A DNA stretch of 64,000 nucleotides from RUG11247 sp045649485. GTDB lineage: Bacteria > Bacillota > Clostridia > Christensenellales > Aristaeellaceae. Numbering within the stretch: position 1 is the stretch's first letter; each line of letters starts with the position of its first letter. Below are positions 58,786-64,000 of the stretch, piece by piece. The position numbers were made by a program, and so were the translations under genes. Location: assembly GCA_045649485.1 (NCBI GenBank), contig JAZRPZ010000114.1, positions 5,320 through 69,319 of the forward strand, in the 5' to 3' direction. The notes under the pieces are model-generated. The model searched no databases, was not told the origin of the DNA, and saw nothing but the letters and a program-made list of their open reading frames with translations.

Positions 58786-58802
58786 ATTATTCCCACTCGC
58801 TT
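58786..58802 (-). repeat. Attachment-core-like repeat, copy C
   Basis: ATTATTCCCACTCGCTT, identical over 17 bp to copy A. The minus strand ends a short open frame LIRHFEIPEIDLGSEWE before TAA. Left end of the integrase-bearing segment. Confidence 0.8.
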
Positions 58803-58910
58803 CCCAAATCTATCTCTGGTATCTCAAAGTGGCGAATAAGTCCGGTTTATAGCTTATTTTGACTTTAAAATGTGCCGTATTCTCTCCTGTCTCACCAGTC
58901 TCAGAGCGCG

Positions 58911-59000
58911 TGTCCTCATTTTGACCTCGCGAATTGTCCTCACACGATGGTAAAATCACAGCGTTTGGAGCTGTATTACTACTTCGGAATGATGAGGACA
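58911..59000. repeat. TGTCCTCA arm-site-like repeats, left end
   Basis: TGTCCTCA at 58911-58918 and 58935-58942, inverted at 58993-59000, and a 7/8 match at 59109-59116. The first copy extends as TGTCCTCATTTTGAC. The other bases between core C and the HNH stop at 59222 hold no credible gene. Confidence 0.65.
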
Positions 59001-59221
59001 GTCTCTGGTGTCTCACAAGTGGCTTTTGAGTGGCTTATTTCTCATCAGCCGAAGTGAGAAATTGTGGACAAAAGCTTCGACTGGCTTACAGGTGATGCCT
59101 CATGTAAGCGTCCTCATTGTAGCATATATTGGAGAAAAGAACAATTATGTCGACGAATGTTTTGTGGAAATTTGAACCGTGCCACAGTTATTCTTGGATC
59201 GTAATAAAACGATATAGCTTT

Positions 59222-59977
59222 TTACTTAGGTGGTAACCATCCTTCTTCAAAATGAACAGAATGAAGATAGGTTTGTCCATTTCCGATTATTAAATATGGA
59301 ATTCCATCACGAACTATAAAAGCCTGCTTCTTTTCTTCTTCGCTGAGTTCAATATCTATTGCCTCATCAACGCGCTGATCACAACAGTGTAGGCGCCCCG
59401 TCGAAAATCCACCCGTTGTCTCGTATTCAGCAAGAATTGCTTCAGCATCCAACACGACCAACGAGTAATCACAATTGTATAACAGTTTGATTGCATTAAT
59501 ATAGTGGACTTTACCCGATCTATCGGTTGAGGTAATACAATCATTGCATCCGATTGTGATTTGATAACATCCTGTAGAAAAATCTTTGAACAAACTAATG
59601 GCTAATCTGTGCTGCATAGCAGCAGATTCTTTGTCCAACTGCTGTCCTTTAGCAACATTTCTGTTATGCTTTAGAAACTCTAAATTACATATTCTACAAT
59701 CCATATGATTATTGTTCATATGATCCACAACATAGCCTTTTTCTGTCAGATCACGAAGAACATCTTCTCCATACCATTTTTCCATCATATATCGATGGAG
59801 TCCTCCACCTAGCGTAGTATTGCTAGGATATCCATTAGATAATGACCAGGTATGTGTCGATATTTCTTTGTAATAGTCTTCTCTGTATGTAGCAAAAGCA
59901 ATTTGATCCCATTCGTCTCTCATTATGTGAATTGTATCACCATGAATTTCAAATGTGTTTTTACTTGTTTTTGGCAT
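59222..59977 (-). CDS. HNH endonuclease-like protein
   Basis: 251 aa. The HNH motif VDHMNNNHMDCRICNLE (residues 84-100) continues to KHNRNVAKG, the pattern of phage and homing HNH nucleases (D-H, N, N). N-terminal strands (IHIMRDEWDQIAFATYRED) and a C-terminal domain of unknown type follow. GGAGGAC precedes the ATG at 59977. It begins 15 bp after the DUF3800 stop, so they are one operon. It may be an effector of a defence cassette or a selfish endonuclease; the sequence alone cannot decide. Confidence 0.8.
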   Translation of the reverse strand: MPKTSKNTFEIHGDTIHIMRDEWDQIAFATYREDYYKEISTHTWSLSNGYPSNTTLGGGLHRYMMEKWYGEDVLRDLTEKGYVVDHMNNNHMDCRICNLEFLKHNRNVAKGQQLDKESAAMQHRLAISLFKDFSTGCYQITIGCNDCITSTDRSGKVHYINAIKLLYNCDYSLVVLDAEAILAEYETTGGFSTGRLHCCDQRVDEAIDIELSEEEKKQAFIVRDGIPYLIIGNGQTYLHSVHFEEGWLPPK

Positions 59978-59992
59978 ATTGTCCTCCGCTGG

Positions 59993-61138
59993 TTATTTTT
60001 CTAACAGTTCAATAATTTCCTTAATTGGGCGTTGAGCGTTCGAAATCGACAAAAACGCTCTTAGTAGATTCTGCTGATAGTAATAATTGAAGTTAAAGTT
60101 GTTTCTGAACTTTTTAGGATATCGGGGTGAAAACATCGTTACCGTGCTCGCAGAAGCTGCCCAGTCGCAAAGTGAAACTGTAAACTTTATATGTGGCACA
60201 GAGATTTTTCGTATTACTCTCGAAAAAAGTTTCATATCCCATTCACTTTTCTCGTGCCATTGTTCTTTGCTTCGATGATGCAAAATGCATTTATCATAAG
60301 CATGGCGCAAGATACTTACGGCATTATCTGCAACTTGTAACAAAACATCTTGCTTGCTGTCTGCAAAAGTCATATCTATCCCATGATCACGTAGTTCTAC
60401 TTGAAAAGTATCTTCAAATTCTTTTATATGGTCATGGACAAAAATGATATCTTTGTTACTCACACCAAGCTGTGATTTGATAAAATATATCAACTCAGAT
60501 AACGCATTTAAGTTAATAAGGTTCGTGACTTTAGGATTGTCATACCATCCATATGTCATGAAATCATCATAGCACTTATCCTCCATGCCTTCATCAAGTA
60601 TCTTCTGAGCCATTATTACTATTGCATTTTCTGCACCCTCATCATTTAAATATCTATAATCAATTAGATATTTAAGATACTCAGTAAACTCTTGAATGCC
60701 TGGTTTTTGAATATATTTTAGATATCTGATAAAGAAGTCATCTTCCTGTAACGAAAGAAATGTTGCCTGTTGATAAAAGTGTTCAGGCATTAAATATTGG
60801 TACTCAAAACCAATCAACGATAGCAACAATAATGTGGAAATATAAAAACGTTTGTCATAAAGGATAACAAAGAAGTGATATCGATCAAGTACGGCTTTCA
60901 AAAAATGCTCAAGTTCATCATTGTGAGCTCTAGTTAGTAAGTCGCTTCCTTTTATTTCACCCGTTATGTTATATTTTTGCTTGTAAAAATTATATTTCTC
61001 AGTAAGCTTGTCTTCTGCGTTCTTGTCACGAACCACAACTGCCCCAATTGCAAAAGTAGGTTGCTTTTGAAAATTCAAAATATCTTCCTTTTGCAAAACA
61101 CAGCCACTTTGACCGGATTCATCAAAGTATATCTTCAT
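59993..61138 (-). CDS. DUF3800 domain protein
   Basis: 381 aa from the ATG at 61138 (a TTG lies one codon earlier; ribosome site weak, GGGGAC). It opens KIYFDESGQSG, the DUF3800 hallmark with an Asp-Glu pair. A GSDLL motif follows at about residue 66, FVHDHIKEF near 239 and ADSKQDVLLQVADNAVSI near 262-280. The family is thought to have an RNase H-like fold, with these acidic residues as metal ligands. It is common in phage, islands and defence loci, function mostly unknown. It lies between the HEPN-like and HNH genes in one leftward set. Confidence 0.82.
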   Translation of the reverse strand: MKIYFDESGQSGCVLQKEDILNFQKQPTFAIGAVVVRDKNAEDKLTEKYNFYKQKYNITGEIKGSDLLTRAHNDELEHFLKAVLDRYHFFVILYDKRFYISTLLLLSLIGFEYQYLMPEHFYQQATFLSLQEDDFFIRYLKYIQKPGIQEFTEYLKYLIDYRYLNDEGAENAIVIMAQKILDEGMEDKCYDDFMTYGWYDNPKVTNLINLNALSELIYFIKSQLGVSNKDIIFVHDHIKEFEDTFQVELRDHGIDMTFADSKQDVLLQVADNAVSILRHAYDKCILHHRSKEQWHEKSEWDMKLFSRVIRKISVPHIKFTVSLCDWAASASTVTMFSPRYPKKFRNNFNFNYYYQQNLLRAFLSISNAQRPIKEIIELLEK

Positions 61139-61221
61139 CAAATTTTGTCCCCATTCATTGTGTCATTGTTTGAGCAAATCCGTGCTAGTAATAATCAATA
61201 ATTACAAAACAAATCGATAAA

Positions 61222-62193
61222 TTACGATTCTGTGTTTTCTTTTGGTGTAGAGAACCATGAAATCCGATCCGCATTACCGTTTTCACCATTAAAATAATAG
61301 TTTGCAATTACCTTGTTTCTACGTTCATAGTACTCTTTTAAATAGAGATTTGAAACAACAGTCACAGCATCTACAACACTTGAAACTAATTTGGATATGT
61401 CTTCTTCCTCAATGCGAATAAGGGTAACATCTACTCTATCTTTCCACCTTGTATATGTAGATGATGTCGTAAAGCGATTATCAACCAAACCGTTATTATG
61501 AACCATCATATTTCTTAAGTTGACAATATCTATCAGATCATTCCAAATGGCAGGGCTTAAATTTTTGCGTATTTCAATGCCGAATGCTTTTTTATAAATA
61601 TCGTTTGCTTTTTCAATATTCATGAAATCATTGCCAGTTTGCTTGCGGACTATTTTATTAATGTAACTATTTTTCTCTACTGAACTGCTAATAAATAGAA
61701 GGGCTTCAAAGTAATCCCTAAATAGGACTTCAATTATTGACGCAAGCTCAATGATTTCTATTTGGTAGCAATCATATGCCAATAGCCATTTGTCTTTGCC
61801 AGGGCGCGCTTCAGAAATAACTTGAATGCTGATTCGATTCATCCTATTTATGCGAATAAATCTAGCTAGGTGGTTTTGGATGTTTTTTAGAGTTGAGGTA
61901 CGCCCACAGCTATGGCAATAATTAAGACCAGGGCTGCCGGAGCCTTTCTTATCAAAAATGGACAACGAAACAGTTCCACAATATGGACAACACAGCTGAT
62001 AGAATTGAAACCTTTTGCGGTGCATATTGCAAAAGAAGTTTTCATATTCAAGTGGTTTGCGATTTATGTGATTGCAAAAACTAACATAGCGAGAGTAATA
62101 AAATTGTTTCATATAGCTCTGGTGCTGAGGAGAGAATTTTGATAAGAATTCTTCATCAACCAGCGCGTACATTTCATTTCCTGCTTTTTCCAT
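61222..62193 (-). CDS. Zinc-ribbon protein with HEPN-like domain
   Basis: 323 aa, unrecognised as a whole. Two CxxC pairs (C69/C72 in CCPYCG, C93/C96 in CHSCGR) form a zinc ribbon. The helical C-terminal half contains NLRNMMVHNNG, with R227 and H232 as an R-x4-H motif, the catalytic signature of HEPN ribonucleases; preceding helices fit that fold. AAGGAGA precedes the ATG at 62193. First of three cargo genes and separated from the integrase by a terminator, so it has its own promoter. RNA cleavage in phage defence is inference by analogy with HEPN effectors. Confidence 0.65.
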   Translation of the reverse strand: MEKAGNEMYALVDEEFLSKFSPQHQSYMKQFYYSRYVSFCNHINRKPLEYENFFCNMHRKRFQFYQLCCPYCGTVSLSIFDKKGSGSPGLNYCHSCGRTSTLKNIQNHLARFIRINRMNRISIQVISEARPGKDKWLLAYDCYQIEIIELASIIEVLFRDYFEALLFISSSVEKNSYINKIVRKQTGNDFMNIEKANDIYKKAFGIEIRKNLSPAIWNDLIDIVNLRNMMVHNNGLVDNRFTTSSTYTRWKDRVDVTLIRIEEEDISKLVSSVVDAVTVVSNLYLKEYYERRNKVIANYYFNGENGNADRISWFSTPKENTES

Positions 62194-62282
62194 GTAATTC
62201 TCCTTATTACAACAAGTTAATTAAGAACATGCATCAGATTTTTCTTGTCATTAATAAAACGGATTATCTATCATGTTGTAGA

Positions 62283-62319
62283 AAAAACAAAAACCGCATG
62301 GAATCACTTCCACACGGTT
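62283..62319 (-). terminator. Terminator of the integrase gene
   Basis: Minus-strand AACCGTGTGGAA and TTCCATGCGGTT arms followed by TTTGTTTTTTC. It isolates the integrase from the cargo genes. Confidence 0.88.
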
Positions 62320-62369
62320 GCTTTGGCTGGGCCAATACCCACCGATAATATATGATACCACAAAATGCG

Positions 62370-63461
62370 CTATTTTTCAACGCAACCGCTAGACGCAGCC
62401 ATTATATTATTTAATTTCGACACAACTTCCATCTGTGTAGACGGAAACACATGCGCATACCGATAGGTGATATCAATGCTCTCGTGTCCGACGCGATCTG
62501 CGATAGCGACTGCCGAGAAACCCATATCAATCAGCAAGCTGATATGGCTATGTCGAATTCCGTGAATCCGTATACGTTTCACTCCACTGGCTGTACATCC
62601 GCGGCGCATTTCATGATGAAGGTAGGATTTTGTGAACTGGAATATCCGGTCGGATTCCCTTACATCTTTCGACGCGGCGATATACTGACAAACCTCTTCT
62701 GCGACGAAGTCCGGCATCAGAACACGGCGGATACTTTTGTCTGTTTTGGGTGGGGTGATAACATCTTCACCTTTGATGCGTTGATACGACTTTGTGATGT
62801 GCATGATCTTGTTTTCAAAATCGAAATCGGCAGGTGTCAGTGCCAAAAGTTCTCCCAGACGAAGACCACACCAATATAGGATTTCAAATGCTATATACGA
62901 TACCGGTCGATCCTTCAAGGCTGCAACAAACTGCTGATATTCTTCTTTCGTCCAGATGAGTACCTCACCGGCTTTTTCTTTGCCCATGTTTCCGGTTATG
63001 GCGGCAGGATTATCGTGTAGTCCATAAAACCGCACGGCATGATTGAATATAGCACTGAGTTGATTGTGGATTGTCTTGAGATATATCGGTGAATATGGCA
63101 TGTTGTTCTCGTCGCGGACCGCCAGCATTTCATTTTGCCAGTGTAGTACATCAATGGGCTTGATATCATACATTCGCTTGCTTCCGAAATAAGGCAGGAT
63201 CTTTTTCTCGATAATGCTGCTCTTAGTCACCCAAGTGTTCTGTCTGATACGATCCTGCAAATTGTTTTTGTAGACCTCGTAGAATGATCCAAATGTCATA
63301 TCAAGACTTCCGGTATTCCTGGCAAGAAACTCTCGTTCCCATTCGAGCGCATCTCTTTTCGTTGAGAACCCTCGTTTTGTTTTGCGGCATCCTTCGCCCA
63401 ACCAGTTTTTGTAACGGACTGAGATATACCACTTGCCGTTCTTGTCTTTGTATGCTCCCAT
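62370..63461 (-). CDS. int: Tyrosine recombinase/integrase
   Basis: Site-specific recombinase of 363 aa. An AP2-like arm-binding N-terminus (MGAYKDKNGKWYISVRYKNW, residues 1-50) comes first, then a SAM-like core-binding domain (about 60-160) and the catalytic domain. That domain has Arg in CGLRLGELLAL, Lys in the TPPKTDKSIR region, HGIRHSH (HxxR), His in VGHESID and the nucleophile Tyr in ITYRYAHV. Start ATG at 63461 with GGAGG 5 nt upstream; the frame opens 20 codons earlier without a site. The short distance to core D fits its use of that site. No excisionase gene was recognised. Confidence 0.92.
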   Translation of the reverse strand: MGAYKDKNGKWYISVRYKNWLGEGCRKTKRGFSTKRDALEWEREFLARNTGSLDMTFGSFYEVYKNNLQDRIRQNTWVTKSSIIEKKILPYFGSKRMYDIKPIDVLHWQNEMLAVRDENNMPYSPIYLKTIHNQLSAIFNHAVRFYGLHDNPAAITGNMGKEKAGEVLIWTKEEYQQFVAALKDRPVSYIAFEILYWCGLRLGELLALTPADFDFENKIMHITKSYQRIKGEDVITPPKTDKSIRRVLMPDFVAEEVCQYIAASKDVRESDRIFQFTKSYLHHEMRRGCTASGVKRIRIHGIRHSHISLLIDMGFSAVAIADRVGHESIDITYRYAHVFPSTQMEVVSKLNNIMAASSGCVEK

Positions 63462-63531
63462 ATTGACCTCCAAAATATATATTTTTGCCTGAACAGCAAT
63501 GCTGTTTTGCACAAAGGCCAAATACGGGAAA

Positions 63532-63639
63532 TGAGGACAGATTTGTCCTCAAAATTAAAATCCTCTCTAACTGAATTGCTTCAGATAGAGAGGATTTATT
63601 ACTACAAAGCCACTGTAAATTATTCTTGTTTTGTCCTCA
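63532..63639. repeat. TGTCCTCA arm-site-like repeats, right end
   Basis: TGTCCTCA at 63544-63551 and 63632-63639, inverted at 63532-63539. The last extends as TGTCCTCAAATTGAC, matching the left-end copy at 58911 in 13 of 15 positions. Confidence 0.65.
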
Positions 63640-63758
63640 AATTGACATCGGGAGCAATCAAATTCCTGATATTACTGAGAAAAACACATCAAAAATGGAC
63701 GGTTTTGAACGAAAACAAGACAATTTGAGACCTCAGAGAACTGAGAGAATTTTGACCT

Positions 63759-63770
63759 TTATTCCCACTC
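63759..63770 (-). repeat. Attachment-core-like repeat, copy D
   Basis: TTATTCCCACTC, 12 bp shared with copies A-C; on the minus strand codons DSEWE and TAA. It lies about 300 bp upstream of the integrase start. Confidence 0.75.
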
Positions 63771-63806
63771 AGAATCATGAATTAAAAACATATTAATACA
63801 GTTATG

Positions 63807-63838
63807 CCGTCGATTTGAAATCGACGGTTATTTTTTTG
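63807..63838 (+). terminator. Hairpin and T7 run before the last gene
   Basis: CCGTCGATTT (63807-63816) and AAATCGACGG (63818-63827), then TTATTTTTTT. The AAAGGA ribosome site of the next gene follows at once, so it may act as an attenuator or as the end of a short upstream transcript. Confidence 0.75.
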
Positions 63839-63853
63839 AAAGGACGTGATTTT

Positions 63854-64000
63854 TTGATTCAGGCACTTATCGGCTCTGTCTTTGGCGTTGGACTTTTCCT
63901 TATTCTCGCCGATCACTTCCGTATTCCGTTTTTTAAGACTTCAAAAGCTATAAACAACCTTGCCAAGAGACATGAAAAGAAAACAAGTACACTTGATATC
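63854..64000 (+). CDS. Membrane protein, probable secretion/conjugation component (5' part, runs off window)
   Basis: 49 codons visible from a TTG start, with AAAGGA 9 nt upstream. A hydrophobic helix IQALIGSVFGVGLFLILADH is followed by basic sequence (FKTSKAINNLAKRHEKKTS). From memory it resembles the N-terminus of type II secretion F/TadB-like proteins encoded in Clostridia integrative conjugative elements, which would place more mobile DNA to the right. Too little is present to confirm. It is the only rightward gene in the island part of the window. Confidence 0.5.
   Translation, partial: MIQALIGSVFGVGLFLILADHFRIPFFKTSKAINNLAKRHEKKTSTLDI

Larger units (their letters stand above)
54334..58798. 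mobile_element. Integrase-less segments between cores A-B and B-C (element remnants)
   Basis: Core copies A, B and C delimit two segments: about 3.2 kb with a GH106-like gene and about 1.3 kb with an LRR-BRCT gene. Neither has a recombinase. TGGTATCA repeats stand inside both ends of A-B. The arrangement suggests serial integrations at the same core followed by loss of integration genes, or mobilisation in trans. This is inference from repeats and gene content. Confidence 0.45.
58787..63770. mobile_element. Integrative element of about 5 kb (cores C to D)
   Basis: Bounded by same-orientation 12-bp cores at 58787-58798 and 63759-63770. It carries a tyrosine integrase 300 bp from one end and three cargo genes (zinc-ribbon/HEPN-like, DUF3800, HNH), all leftward. 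TGTCCTCA repeats lie inside both ends. No conjugation or replication gene is present, so it would be a small integrative element or mobilisable cargo island. Boundaries rest on the repeats; excision has not been shown. Confidence 0.65.

Noticed and set aside
58810..59016. 68-codon frame between core C and the HNH gene
   Set aside because: It spans the TGTCCTCA repeats, has odd composition and no ribosome site.
58911..63639. CRISPR array from repeated TGTCCTCA
   Set aside because: Repeats are 8 bp, irregularly spaced and in both orientations; no spacers of constant length and no cas genes. No CRISPR, tRNA or rRNA gene was found anywhere in the window.

Overview
The window reads as chromosomal DNA of an anaerobic gut-type Clostridia (Bacillota). 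The support is Firmicute-type RNA leaders (lysine, cobalamin and ZTP riboswitches and an L20/infC leader), the order infC-rpmI-rplT, many TTGACA-N17-TATAAT promoters with AGGAGG ribosome sites, oxygen-sensitive enzymes (PflB/PflA, IorA/IorB) and S-layer-type wall proteins. The species cannot be read from the sequence. The bulk of the window is moderately GC-rich. The stretch from about 39 to 50 kb and the right-hand island are visibly AT-richer.

Layout. 1-4 kb: end of pgi and two acidic secreted wall-associated proteins. 4-9 kb: uxaB-uxaA (hexuronate catabolism), then a lysine-riboswitch-controlled NhaC-family transporter (LysW type). 9-15.5 kb: an orphan HyuA-like protein, a cobalamin riboswitch driving a btuFCD-type importer, and a Gfo/Idh/MocA oxidoreductase. 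15.5-21 kb: a nucleotide deaminase, infC-rpmI-rplT with its attenuator leader and a probable ATA start codon for IF3, and a znuA-zur-znuC-znuB zinc operon followed by a small P-loop kinase. 21-31 kb: an ECF S-component, an orphan sensor kinase, a CbiC-like protein without the expected catalytic His, iorAB with an SGNH hydrolase, a sialidase-fold/phosphodiesterase pair, lysA, and a GNAT gene behind a 20-codon Met-rich leader peptide and a terminator. 31-39 kb: degV, thiN, an Rsm22-type methyltransferase, an APH-like kinase, pflB-pflA behind a ZTP riboswitch, and a GH43 enzyme.

39.8-53.5 kb is one leftward surface-polysaccharide operon: initiating phosphoglycosyl transferase, bifunctional Fkp (GDP-L-fucose), HddA and a fused HddC-GmhB (GDP-D-glycero-D-manno-heptose), a decayed GT2, GT26, GT4, acetyltransferase, GT32, GT11 fucosyltransferase, Wzy and Wzx. 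Together these predict a fucose- and heptose-containing glycan built by the Wzx/Wzy route.

54.3-63.8 kb is the most unusual part. Four same-orientation copies of TTATTCCCACTC (reverse strand GAGTGGGAATAA, codons EWE-stop) cut the region into three segments. They carry (i) a GH106-like enzyme, (ii) an LRR-BRCT fusion protein, and (iii) a tyrosine integrase with a zinc-ribbon/HEPN-like gene, a DUF3800 gene and an HNH gene. Repeats of TGTCCTCA occur at both ends of segment iii, and repeats of TGGTATCA at both ends of segment i, as expected for integrase arm sites. I read this as a stack of elements that used one attachment core, resembling the 3' end of guaA. The three-gene cargo of segment iii is a candidate undescribed defence cassette. 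The window ends in the first codons of a probable secretion/conjugation membrane protein, so more mobile DNA probably follows.
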